DNA of 64,000 bases from Burkholderia plantarii (GTDB lineage: Bacteria > Pseudomonadota > Gammaproteobacteria > Burkholderiales > Burkholderiaceae), in NCBI RefSeq assembly GCF_001411805.1, contig NZ_CP007212.1, forward strand, positions 3,348,001 to 3,412,000, written 5' to 3'. Position numbers and translations under genes: made by a program. The first letter of the stretch is position 1. Every line of letters begins with the position of its first letter. Positions 19,308-28,400 of the stretch are shown piece after piece. A model generated the notes under the pieces. That model was not told the DNA's origin. It worked only from the letters and a program-made list of their open reading frames with translations, and searched no databases.

Positions 19308-19877
19308 TCAGGTTTTCGGCAGCGTGACACCGCGCTGGCCCTGGTACTTGCCGCCGCGATCGGCATACGACACCTCGCAGACTTCGTCGCTCTCGAAGAA
19401 CAGCACCTGCGCGACGCCCTCGTTCGCGTAGATCTTGGCCGGCAGCGGCGTGGTGTTCGAGAATTCGAGCGTCACGTAGCCTTCCCACTCGGGCTCGAAC
19501 GGCGTGACGTTGACGATGATCCCGCAGCGCGCGTAGGTGGATTTGCCGAGGCAGACCGTCAGCACCGTGCGCGGAATGCGGAAATACTCGACCGTGCGCG
19601 CGAGCGCGAACGAGTTCGGCGGGATGATGCAGACGTCGCCCTTGAAGTCGACGAACGAACCCTCGTCGAAGTTCTTCGGATCGACGATGGTCGAATTGAT
19701 GTTGGTGAAGATCTTGAATTCGTCCGCGCACCGGATGTCGTAGCCGTAGCTCGACGTGCCGTAGCTGACGATCCTGCGGCCGTCCTCGGACGCACGGACC
19801 TGATCGGGCACGAACGGCTCGATCATGTTGTGTTGCTCGGCCATGCGCCGGATCCACTTGTCGGACTTGATGCTCAT
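19308..19877 (-). CDS. dcd: dCTP deaminase
   Basis: Homotrimeric enzyme of 189 residues that converts dCTP to dUTP, the main route to dTTP precursors in Gram-negative bacteria. The family start [14 protein letters not shown] and the [10 protein letters not shown] strand are clear. The active-site segments are [13 protein letters not shown] and [11 protein letters not shown], and the conserved [17 protein letters not shown] forms the C-terminus. The open frame extends 24 codons further upstream to 19949, but homologues start at 19877. It is read in the same direction as apbC and the SodC-like gene upstream and the decarboxylase 88 bases downstream. Confidence 0.95.
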   Translation of the reverse strand: MSIKSDKWIRRMAEQHNMIEPFVPDQVRASEDGRRIVSYGTSSYGYDIRCADEFKIFTNINSTIVDPKNFDEGSFVDFKGDVCIIPPNSFALARTVEYFRIPRTVLTVCLGKSTYARCGIIVNVTPFEPEWEGYVTLEFSNTTPLPAKIYANEGVAQVLFFESDEVCEVSYADRGGKYQGQRGVTLPKT

Positions 19878-19987
19878 AAAAAGGCGCCAGATAACGCTAC
19901 AGATCAGGATCGCGCCGCCGGTCGCGCCGGACGGCGGGGAAAGGCGCACATTTTACGCGATCGCGGCCGGCACGCGGCGCCGCCTCG

Positions 19988-20515
19988 TCAGCGCACCACG
20001 CCACAGGCCAGGCCCGGGCCGGCGACGTGCTGCGGGAAGGCGGGGTCGCCCGCATCGCGGTGGATCAGCACCGAGCGGCCGAGCACCGAGCGCACGCCGT
20101 CGAGGGCCACGTCGGGCGCGACGATGAAGCCGGCGGCCACGCCGTTCGAGTCGGCGTGGATGTTGCCGAGATCACCCGCCACGCGCGCCCCGGCGCGCAG
20201 CCGGTCGGCGCCCGGCGCGAACACGGGGCCGGCGCTCGCGCCGTCCACCGCGTTGCAGTCGCCGCGGTCGTGGACCTGCAGCGCATGATCGGTGTTCGGC
20301 GGCAGGCCGGCGACGTTGTAGGTGACCTGCACGCCGTCGGGGCGCTCGACGAACGTCAGCGTGCCGCGCGCCTGGCTGCCGAAGGTGGGCTGCAGCAGCG
20401 CGTCGGCGCGTTTCTCGTGGGTGGACGCGAACGACGTGCAGCCGTTCAGCGGGACCATGGCGGCCAGGACGATACACGCGGTGACGCAGGTCGTCCGGTC
20501 GATTCGTTGTTTCAT
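19988..20515 (-). CDS. SodC-like lipoprotein lacking most Cu/Zn ligands
   Basis: A 175-residue protein with a lipoprotein signal (VPLNGC, Cys26) and the Cu,Zn superoxide dismutase fold: the VHDRGDC strand, GDLGNIHADSNG, VLIHRDAGD and LACGV. Compared by eye with canonical SodC, the Cu ligand in HVH is Gln80, the bridging His is Val98, two Zn-ligand His positions are Leu/Arg (about 105-106) and Val112, while His82, Asp115 and His152 remain. The disulfide cysteines Cys87 and Cys171 are kept. Four of seven ligands are therefore lost, so superoxide dismutase activity is doubtful; it may be a structural or copper-handling relative. The start is the ATG at 20515. It lies between apbC and dcd on the same strand. 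Confidence 0.85.
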   Translation of the reverse strand: MKQRIDRTTCVTACIVLAAMVPLNGCTSFASTHEKRADALLQPTFGSQARGTLTFVERPDGVQVTYNVAGLPPNTDHALQVHDRGDCNAVDGASAGPVFAPGADRLRAGARVAGDLGNIHADSNGVAAGFIVAPDVALDGVRSVLGRSVLIHRDAGDPAFPQHVAGPGLACGVVR

Positions 20516-20640
20516 GCGATCCTCACGCCAGCGCGCCTGCCGGACAGGCCGACCCGCGGGCAGGACAGGAAAGTGGACCAGGGGAAAGTCGCCATGATAC
20601 CCCGGCTCGCCGCGCGCGAAACACCGTTTCGGCCCCCGTT

Positions 20641-21729
20641 TCAGGTATTTTGCACCACGATGGACGGGAACTTCGAGGTCATGTCCTTGGCGCGCTCGGC
20701 GATCGTGATCGCGACCTGCCGCGCGATCTCGCGATAGCGCGCGGCCACCGTCGAATCGGGCGCGGCGGCCACGGTCGGCGTGCCGCTGTCGGCCTGCTCG
20801 CGGATCGCGATGTCGAGCGGCAGGCTGCCGAGCACCGGCACGCCGTAGTCGGCCGCCATGCGCGCCGCGCCGCCGGCGCCGAAGATATGTTCCTCGTGGC
20901 CGCAGTTCGAGCAGACGTGCAGGCTCATGTTCTCGACGATGCCGATGATCGGGATGCCGACCTTCTCGAACATCTTGAGCCCCTTCTTCGCGTCGAGCAG
21001 CGCGATGTCCTGCGGCGTCGTCACGATCACGGCGCCCGTCACCGGCACGCGCTGCGCGAGCGTGAGCTGGATGTCGCCGGTGCCGGGCGGCATGTCCACG
21101 ATCAGGTAGTCGAGGTCGCGCCAGATGGTCTGGCGCAGCAACTGCTCCAGCGCCGAGGTGGCCATCGGGCCGCGCCAAACCATCGGGTTGTCCTCGTCGA
21201 TCAGGAAGCCGATCGAGTTGGCCTGCAGGCCGTGGCCGACCATCGGGTTCATCGACTGGTTGTCGGGCGAGTCGGGGCGGCCGTGGATGCCGAGCATGGT
21301 CGGCAGCGACGGGCCGTAGATGTCGGCGTCGAGGATGCCGACCGAGGCACCCTCGGCGGCCAGCGCGAGCGCGAGGTTGACGGCGGTCGTGCTCTTGCCG
21401 ACGCCGCCCTTGCCCGAGGCCACCGCGACGATGTTCTTCACGTTCGGCAGCAGCTTCACGCCGCGCTGCACCGTATGCGCGACGATCTCCTGCTGCACCG
21501 CCACGCGCGCGGCGCGCACGCCCGGCACCGCTGCCAGCGCGGCGGCGATGCGCTGGCGCACCTCCTCGTGCTGGCTGCGCGCCGGATAGCCGAGCATGAC
21601 CGACACCGAAACCGTGTCGCCGTCGATCGCGACCTCGCGCAAGCCCTTGTTCGCCGCATACGGGCGGCCCGTGTTGGGGTCGACGAGCGCCGCAAGCGCG
21701 GCGTCGACTGTGGCCCGGTCAATACTCAT
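20641..21729 (-). CDS. apbC: Iron-sulfur cluster carrier protein ApbC (Mrp/NBP35 family)
   Basis: P-loop ATPase of 362 residues that binds and passes on Fe-S clusters in the cytoplasm. An N-terminal MIP18-like domain (1-90) is followed by the deviant Walker A SGKGGVGKST near residue 105, a Walker B DMPPGTGD, and the cluster-binding pair CSNC near residue 276. The ATG at 21729 is well supported. It diverges from the OmpA-type lipoprotein gene. The 335-base gap between them contains an 8-bp inverted repeat (21854-21861 / 21875-21882) and the forward promoter of the lipoprotein gene. Confidence 0.94.
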   Translation of the reverse strand: MSIDRATVDAALAALVDPNTGRPYAANKGLREVAIDGDTVSVSVMLGYPARSQHEEVRQRIAAALAAVPGVRAARVAVQQEIVAHTVQRGVKLLPNVKNIVAVASGKGGVGKSTTAVNLALALAAEGASVGILDADIYGPSLPTMLGIHGRPDSPDNQSMNPMVGHGLQANSIGFLIDEDNPMVWRGPMATSALEQLLRQTIWRDLDYLIVDMPPGTGDIQLTLAQRVPVTGAVIVTTPQDIALLDAKKGLKMFEKVGIPIIGIVENMSLHVCSNCGHEEHIFGAGGAARMAADYGVPVLGSLPLDIAIREQADSGTPTVAAAPDSTVAARYREIARQVAITIAERAKDMTSKFPSIVVQNT

Positions 21730-21853
21730 CGAAACTCCGTGAAGACATGGATTCGCCCGCGCATGGCGCGTGGCCGCATCGGTGCAACGAAACGTGAAGA
21801 ATCGTCAGGGAAACGGCCCGGCAGGCGGGAAAAGTGAAAGAATTTATTGCAGT

Positions 21854-21882
21854 CATTGCGCGAAACCGCCCGTGGCGCAATG
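21854..21882. repeat. Inverted repeat in the apbC / lipoprotein divergent gap
   Basis: CATTGCGC (21854-21861) and GCGCAATG (21875-21882) form a perfect 8-bp inverted repeat with a 13-base spacer. It lies about 125 bases before the apbC start. It could be an operator or a leader hairpin; there is no T run. Confidence 0.4.
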
Positions 21883-21902
21883 ATCGCCTGCGGCGTCCCT
21901 CG

Positions 21903-21932
21903 GGGACATATCGCCCCCGCAACGCCTATATT
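21903..21932 (+). promoter_or_regulatory. Possible sigma-70 promoter of the OmpA-type lipoprotein gene
   Basis: GGGACA (21903-21908) and TATATT (21927-21932) are separated by 18 bp. The -10 matches consensus at five of six positions and the -35 at four. The start codon lies 133 bases downstream, leaving a long leader. Confidence 0.4.
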
Positions 21933-22064
21933 GTAGAGGCTGGATGCGGCTTCGTCCGAACAGCCTTGGTCCCGGACGGGGCATGCGGCCCGCCTGCGCG
22001 GCCCCGCCCGCGGACCTTGCATCAGCGTAGTGACCGATTCGTTCACTTCAGAAAGGAACTCGAC

Positions 22065-22715
22065 ATGAATACCAAAATCGCGACGCGTCTCTCCGTCTTC
22101 GCCATCGCCGGCACCCTGCTCGCCGGCTGCGCCACGCAACAGGGCAACAACGCCGCCGTGGGCACCGGCGCAGGCGCCGCGCTCGGCGCGGGCATCGGTG
22201 CGCTGGCCGGCGGCGGCAAGGGCGCGGCGATCGGCGCCGGGATCGGCGCGCTGGCCGGCGGCGTGACCGGCTACAACTGGCAGGCGATCAAGAACCGCAT
22301 CGCGCCGTCGGCGCAGCGCACCGGCACGCAGGTGACCGAGCAGCCGGACGGCTCGCTGAAGCTGAACGTGCCGAGCTCGGTGACGTTCGCGACCGACCAG
22401 TACGCGATCACGCCGGCGTTCGCCCCGCTGCTCAACGATCTGTCCGCGTCGCTGAACCAGAACCCGCAGATCACCGCCTCGGTGGTCGGCTATACCGACA
22501 GCACCGGCTCGGCCGCGCACAACCAGACGCTCTCGCAGAACCGCGCGCAGAGCGTGGTCACCGCGCTGGTGCAGCGCGGCGTAGCGGGCGGCCGTCTGTC
22601 GGCGCAGGGCATGGGCGCCTCGAACCCGGTGGCCGACAACGCCACCGACGCCGGCCGCGCCCAGAACCGCCGCGTCGAGATCTACCTGCGCGCGCCGCAG
22701 CAGCCGCAGCAGTAA
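22065..22715 (+). CDS. OmpA-family lipoprotein with glycine zipper (YiaD-like)
   Basis: Outer-membrane lipoprotein of 216 residues. The signal peptide ends in the lipobox LLAGC (Cys22). A Gly/Ala-rich zipper follows (about 32-70, repeated GAGIGALAGG), which may insert in the membrane. The C-terminal OmpA peptidoglycan-binding domain shows VTFATDQYAITP, the GYTDSTGS motif with Asp in the diaminopimelate site, LSQNRAQSV and AQNRRVEI. It tethers the outer membrane to peptidoglycan. The ATG at 22065 follows a strong GAAAGGAA site; the open frame continues upstream without family support. The next rho-independent terminator is about 185 bases downstream. Confidence 0.92.
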   Translation: MNTKIATRLSVFAIAGTLLAGCATQQGNNAAVGTGAGAALGAGIGALAGGGKGAAIGAGIGALAGGVTGYNWQAIKNRIAPSAQRTGTQVTEQPDGSLKLNVPSSVTFATDQYAITPAFAPLLNDLSASLNQNPQITASVVGYTDSTGSAAHNQTLSQNRAQSVVTALVQRGVAGGRLSAQGMGASNPVADNATDAGRAQNRRVEIYLRAPQQPQQ

Positions 22716-22816
22716 CGCGACGCGACCGGAGGGCGGGCTCGCGTCGATCGCGCGCAGGCCCGCCAGGCAAGCTTTCCCGGGTATCGGCACCAGATTCGAA
22801 AATTTTTTCGAACTTA

Positions 22817-22927
22817 TTGAGCAGGCCTGGGTCTTTCCTTACGGTACGCGGTGGAATGAACGCCGCCGCGGCACCATTCTCCTCTTGTCGTTGTTGCTCC
22901 GGGGCACCAGTCGCCCCGGTTTTTTTT
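22817..22927 (+). ncRNA. Candidate small RNA or structured 3' region upstream of metG
   Basis: The 552-base gap between the OmpA-type gene and metG contains a plausible transcription unit: TTGAGC (22817-22822), 17 bp, TACGGT (22840-22845), then about 80 bases that can fold into a first hairpin (GAATG...CATTC enclosing GCCG-CCG-CGGC) and end at a strong terminator (22899-22927). The promoter match is modest (four and three of six). The segment could instead be the 3' untranslated part of the lipoprotein mRNA. No open frame fits. Nothing clear is seen from 22962 to about 23195. Confidence 0.35.
22899..22927 (+). terminator. Strong rho-independent terminator upstream of metG
   Basis: CCGGGGC (22899-22905), 7-base loop, GCCCCGG (22913-22919), then eight T residues (22920-22927). 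This is the clearest forward terminator in the window. Confidence 0.9.
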
Positions 22928-23267
22928 ACCCGGATTCGTCCTGCTGCATCGCAGCAATCCGTCCGTCCCCGCCGCACGACGCCCCTCTCTCCCGCTTTTA
23001 CCGCGAAAGGCCGCAACGGCGGCGCGCCTCGATGCCTCGCGAGCGCATATCGAAAGCACATTGAAAGATTGTTGCGAAGCGCGATGCCGTTTCGCCGCAA
23101 TCACCGCGAAGCGACCCGAATCTGCCTGAAAAACCGCCGAAACGGCCCGCAAACGCCTCGCTTGCCGCGACGCCGGGAGCACTCGCGCACCGCCTGCTAG
23201 AATCTCGAATTCCGACGCACTCCCCCCGACCCGAGCCGCGACTTGCGCGGCCTTCCCTGACGACCCT

Positions 23268-25415
23268 ATGTCCGCATCCGATCTCAATACCGTGCAGGCC
23301 GGCGCGCCCTCGAGCCGCCGCCAGATCTTCGTCACCTCCGCACTGCCCTACGCGAACGGGCAAATCCACATCGGCCACCTGGTCGAGTACATCCAGACCG
23401 ACATCTGGGTGCGGACGCTGCGAATGCACGGCCACGAGGTCTACTACATTGGCGCCGACGACACGCACGGCACGCCGATCATGCTGCGCGCCGAACAGGA
23501 AGGCATCACGCCGAAGCAGCTGATCGAGCGCGTCTGGCGCGAGCACAAGCGCGACTTCGACAGCTACGCGATCTCGTTCGACAACTTCTACACGACGGAC
23601 TCCGACGAGAACCGCGTGCTGAGCGAGAACATCTACCTGGCGCTGAAGGACGCCGGCCTGATCGCCGAGCGCGACATCGAACAGGCTTACGACCCCGTCA
23701 AGGAAATGTTCCTGCCGGACCGCTTCATCAAGGGCGAGTGCCCGAAGTGCCACGCGAAGGACCAGTACGGCGACAGCTGCGAGGTGTGCGGCTCGACCTA
23801 CCAGCCCACCGAGCTGCTGAACCCGTACTCGGTGGTGTCGGGCGCCACGCCGATCCGCAAGACGTCGACGCACCACTTCTTCAAGCTGTCCGATCCGCGC
23901 TGCGAGAACTTCCTGCGCGGCTGGGTGGGTGGCCTCGCGCAGCCCGAGGCCACCAACAAGATGCGCGAATGGCTCGGCGAGGCCGGCGACGCGAAGCTGG
24001 CCGACTGGGACATCTCGCGCGACGCGCCGTATTTCGGCTTCGAGATCCCGGGCGCGCCCGGCAAGTACTTCTACGTCTGGCTCGACGCGCCGGTGGGCTA
24101 CTACGCGAGCTTCAAGAACCACTGCGAGAAGCTCGGGCTCGACTTCGACGCCTGGACGCGTCCCGGCTCGACGGCCGAGCAGTACCACTTCATCGGCAAG
24201 GACATCCTCTACTTCCACACGCTGTTCTGGCCCGCGATGCTCGAATTCTCGGGCCACCGCACGCCGACCAACGTGTTCGCGCACGGCTTCCTGACCGTGG
24301 ACGGCGCGAAGATGTCGAAGTCGCGCGGCACGTTCATCACGGCGCAGAGCTACATCGACACGGGCCTGAACCCGGAATGGCTGCGCTACTACTTCGCCGC
24401 GAAGCTGAACGCGACGATGGAAGACCTCGACCTGAACCTCGAAGACTTTCAGGCACGCGTGAACAGCGATCTGGTCGGCAAGTACGTGAACATCGCGAGC
24501 CGCGCGGCGGGCTTCCTGATCAAGCGCTTCGAGGGCCGCGTGCAGGACAGCGCGATGAACCATCCGCTGCTCGCCTCGCTGCGCGGCGCGATCCCGCAGA
24601 TCGCCGCGCACTACGAGGCGCGCGAGTACGGCCGCGCGCTGCGCCAGACCATGGAGCTGGCCGATGCGGTGAACGGCTACGTCGATACCGCCAAGCCGTG
24701 GGAGCAGGCCAAGGACCCGGCCAACGCGGTGGCGCTGCACGAGACCTGCAGCGTGAGCCTGGAGGCGTTCCGCCTGCTGTCGCTGGCGCTCAAGCCGGTG
24801 CTGCCGCGCGTGGTCGAATCGGTCGAGGCGTTCCTCGGCATCGCGCCGCTGACCTGGGCGAGCGCCACGACGCCGCTGTCGTCGACGCAGCCCGTCAACG
24901 CGTACCAGCACCTGATGACGCGCGTCGACCCGAAGCAGATCGCCGCGCTGCTCGAGGCGAACCGCGGCTCGCTCGCGCCGGCCGACGCGGCGGCCACGGC
25001 CGCGAGCGCCGATCCGAAGGCGAAGGGCGCCAGGGACGCGAAGCCGGGCAAGGAGGCGAAGGACGCCGGCGACGGCACGATCTCGATCGACGACTTCACG
25101 AAGGTCGACCTGCGGATCGCCAGGATCGTCGCGTGCCAGGCCGTGGAAGGCTCGGACAAGCTGCTGCAGCTCACGCTCGACATCGGCGAGGAAACGACCC
25201 GCAACGTGTTCTCGGGGATCAAGTCGGCCTACCGGCCCGAGGATCTGGTCGGCAAGCTGACCGTGATGGTCGCCAACCTCGCGCCGCGCAAGATGAAGTT
25301 CGGCATGTCGGAGGGCATGGTGCTGGCCGCCTCGGCGAAGGACGAGAAGTCGGAACCGGGCCTCTACATCCTCGAACCGCACAGCGGCGCGAAGCCCGGC
25401 ATGCGCGTGAGCTGA
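23268..25415 (+). CDS. metG: Methionine-tRNA ligase
   Basis: Class I synthetase of 715 residues that charges tRNA-Met. The HIGH motif is at residues 34-37 (IHIGH) and KMSKS near 347. The zinc knuckle is the two-CxxC stretch [17 protein letters not shown] near 157-173. After the anticodon-binding helical domain comes a low-complexity Ala/Lys linker (about 575-600). A C-terminal EMAPII-like tRNA-binding domain follows ([22 protein letters not shown]). The ATG at 23268 is the family start. A TAGAAT at 23198-23203 may be the -10 box, although no -35 is clear. The gene ends at a hairpin shared with tamB. Confidence 0.96.
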   Translation: MSASDLNTVQAGAPSSRRQIFVTSALPYANGQIHIGHLVEYIQTDIWVRTLRMHGHEVYYIGADDTHGTPIMLRAEQEGITPKQLIERVWREHKRDFDSYAISFDNFYTTDSDENRVLSENIYLALKDAGLIAERDIEQAYDPVKEMFLPDRFIKGECPKCHAKDQYGDSCEVCGSTYQPTELLNPYSVVSGATPIRKTSTHHFFKLSDPRCENFLRGWVGGLAQPEATNKMREWLGEAGDAKLADWDISRDAPYFGFEIPGAPGKYFYVWLDAPVGYYASFKNHCEKLGLDFDAWTRPGSTAEQYHFIGKDILYFHTLFWPAMLEFSGHRTPTNVFAHGFLTVDGAKMSKSRGTFITAQSYIDTGLNPEWLRYYFAAKLNATMEDLDLNLEDFQARVNSDLVGKYVNIASRAAGFLIKRFEGRVQDSAMNHPLLASLRGAIPQIAAHYEAREYGRALRQTMELADAVNGYVDTAKPWEQAKDPANAVALHETCSVSLEAFRLLSLALKPVLPRVVESVEAFLGIAPLTWASATTPLSSTQPVNAYQHLMTRVDPKQIAALLEANRGSLAPADAAATAASADPKAKGARDAKPGKEAKDAGDGTISIDDFTKVDLRIARIVACQAVEGSDKLLQLTLDIGEETTRNVFSGIKSAYRPEDLVGKLTVMVANLAPRKMKFGMSEGMVLAASAKDEKSEPGLYILEPHSGAKPGMRVS

Positions 25416-25438
25416 TCGTAGCAAGCGGCGTCACCCGA

Positions 25439-25467
25439 AAAAAACCCGCTCGTCGAGCGGGTTTTTT
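25439..25467. terminator. Bidirectional terminator between metG and tamB
   Basis: A6 plus CCCGCT (25439-25450), loop CGTCG, AGCGGG plus T6 (25456-25467). The stem is perfect with A and T tracts on both sides, so it works for both convergent genes. Confidence 0.92.
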
Positions 25468-25482
25468 CATGCGCGCCGTTTG

Positions 25483-28400
25483 TTACCTGCTCCGCGCCCA
25501 CCACCATTTGTCGAAGCGCCGCGTGTAGTTCAGGTCGATCCCCTGGAACGTGCCGCCGTAGGCCGACACGGCCCAGAACCGCGACAGGTTGATGGTCATC
25601 TTGAACGCGTTGCTGGCCGATTGCAGGCCCTGCTCGTAGCCGAGCACGAAGCGCTCGTTGATCGCCTTCGAGAGCTGCACCACCTGCGGGTCGGTGAGCC
25701 CGACGTCGCTGCGGCCGATGGTGAACTCGTCGAGGCCGACCGTCTGCGCGATACGCTTGCCGCTCGCGCTGCCGAGCAGCGCGAGCGCCGTCGTCATGGT
25801 GTTCTGCTGGCCGAGGTTGTTGCCCTGGTCGGTGCCGTGGCCGAACAGCAGCCACGAGAGCTTCTCGTTGTCGGTCACGTTCGGCTCCGAGACCAGCTTC
25901 GCGGTCGGCGATTGCACCGTGCCCGTCACCTGCACGCCCGCCTCCACCTCCTGGTTGCGGCGCATCGCGAGGATATTGATGCCGGGGTTCGCGATCGGCC
26001 CGTTGAAGGTGAAGAAGCCGTTCTCGATCGCGAGCTTGCGGCCGAACGTCGAGTAGGTCGAGCCTTCCGTCACGCGGACGTTGCCGACCGCGCGCAGCGG
26101 CAGGCCCGGCGCGCTCATCACCGTGATCGTGCCGCGCAGGCCGAGATCGGCGCCGTGTCCCTGGAAGCGGAAATGGTCGCCGAGATCGATGTCGATGTTC
26201 GCGCGCGGCCCGAGCGACGGCGCCGGCTTCTCGGCGATCGCCTTCGGCACGCCGGAGGCGGTCTTGGTCTCGCCCGGCACGGTGCCGTCGGGACGCACGA
26301 TCACGACGTCGTCGGAGAGCTGCGGCGCCGACGATTCGGGCAGGTCGAACAGCGCCCGGTCCACGGTGAACTTGCCGTTGATCGCGAGCTGGCCGCGCGG
26401 CCCGTCGTTCTGCACGCTCGCGTTGCCCGACAGCGAGAGCTTGCGGTCCGGCGAGGCGAACAGCTCGAGCTTGTCGGCCACGATGCTGGCCGTGAGGTCG
26501 GGCGCGTCGCCGTCGAGCCGCACGCGGCCGAGCGCTCGCAGCGTGCCTTCGGCGCCGTGGAACTCGACCTGCTGGAACTCGACGAGATTGTCGGTGAGGC
26601 GAATCCGCACGATGCCGTCCTTCAACTGCACGCCCTGGTCGACCATCGTCGCCGACAGCTTGTCGCCGCTCAGGGTGCCGGACAGGTCGGGCCTGGCCGG
26701 CGTGCCGGCCACGCTGAGCTTCAGCGCGGCGCGTCCGTCGAACAGGTAGCTCGGCCCGAGCAGGCCGCCGGTGGTGCGCAGCGCCGGGATGTCCACGTCG
26801 ACGTTGCCCGACAGCGGGCCGTCGTCGGCCACGCCGAGCACGCCGTCGCGCAACGCGAACGGCACGCCGATGGTGGCGTCGGCGGTGCCGATCCGGCTCG
26901 CCTTCGCATGCAGCGTGGTGTTGAGCCGGTTGCCGGCGCCGAACTCGGCGCGCGCGCTGAGCTCGGTGATGCCGAGCGAGGCGATGCCGCGCCCGGCCTC
27001 GACCGTCACGTCGCCCCCGCGGCGGCGGATCTGCAGGTGGCCGCTGGCGGTGCCGGCCAGCGTCAGATCCCAGTCGCCGTCGAGCACGAGGTCGGTGCGC
27101 ACCGGCGCGCGCGCGCCGGTCAGGAACTCGCGCACCTGCAGCGCGCGGGCGACCGACAGGCTGGTGAGCGTGCCGGCCGTGCGCAGCGTGCCATGGTCGA
27201 GCGCGAAGCCGCGCAGCGCGAGCACCGCGCCCTCGATGGTCAGCCGGGTCGCGCCGAGCACCACGTGCCCGGCGCCGGCCGACACCGAGAGCGGCGCCTC
27301 GAGCGAGACCGCCGGCGTGCCGCGATTGACGAGTTCCGAGACCGTGCCGTCCCAGCGGCTGCCGCCCGCGCCCTCGGTCAGGCCGCCCGCCGCGGCGAGA
27401 TGCAGGTTGATCACGCGGCCGTCGGCGTTGCCGAGCGCCGACGCCTCGAGCGTGTGCTTCGCGCGCGTGCCGGCCAGCTTCGCGTCGAGCGTCCTGAGGC
27501 TGATCGAGCCGAGCGCGAGATCGTTCGCGTCGACCGACAGCGCGAGCGCGCCGTTCGCACCGTCGCGGATCTGCGCGTGGCCCTCGGCCGAGCCGATCCG
27601 GTTGCTGCCGACCACCACGCCGGTGGCCTTGTAATCGGCGTCGACGTTCGGATGCGCGATGCTGCCGGTCAGCTCGCCGTGGGCGGCCACGAGCCCCTGC
27701 AGGCCGAAGCCGAGCCGGTCGAGCCGCGGCGCGTCGACGGCGAAGCGCAGGCGGTCGCCGGCCGCGCCGAAGCTGCCGTTCAGCGAGACCTGGTTGCCGG
27801 CCACCGAGAGTTCGGCCGTGCTCGGCAGCAGCCGCATGCCGGCGAGCTGCAGCGTGCCCTGCCCCGTCATCGGCACGCCGTCGTAGACGCTCTCGCCGAG
27901 CTGGAACCGCAGCTTCGCGGTGAGCGTGGGCGCGAGCGCGCCGGTGGCCGTGAGCGTGCCGTTCACGCGCGCCTCGACGGGCCGCGCGGCCCCGGCCGCG
28001 CGTCGCACGGGTGCCGCGGCCGGGGCTTTCGGGGCCGTCGTTCCGCTTGCCGCCTCCGCTGCGCTTATCGCCTTCGCCGCCTTCGCCGCCTTCGCCGCCT
28101 TCGCCGCGTTCGCCGCCGGCTTGCCGCGCGCGGCGGCCGACGCGCCCGGGTTCAGCGTCGAGAACGCCAGCGGATTGAAATCGACCAGCGTCGCCTTGAG
28201 GTCGTAGCTCGCCGCCTTGTCGCGCCTGAGCACGCCGCTCAGGTCCACGCGCCCCTTGCCGGCCGACACGCGCGCGCGCCGGATGGTGGTGGCGTTCGCA
28301 TCGGTCGTCACGTCGGCGCTGATGCCGAGCGCGAGCTTCGGATCGGTCAGGTCCACCGTCGCGTGCTGCGAGCCGGCGTCGAGCGCGACCACGATCGGGC

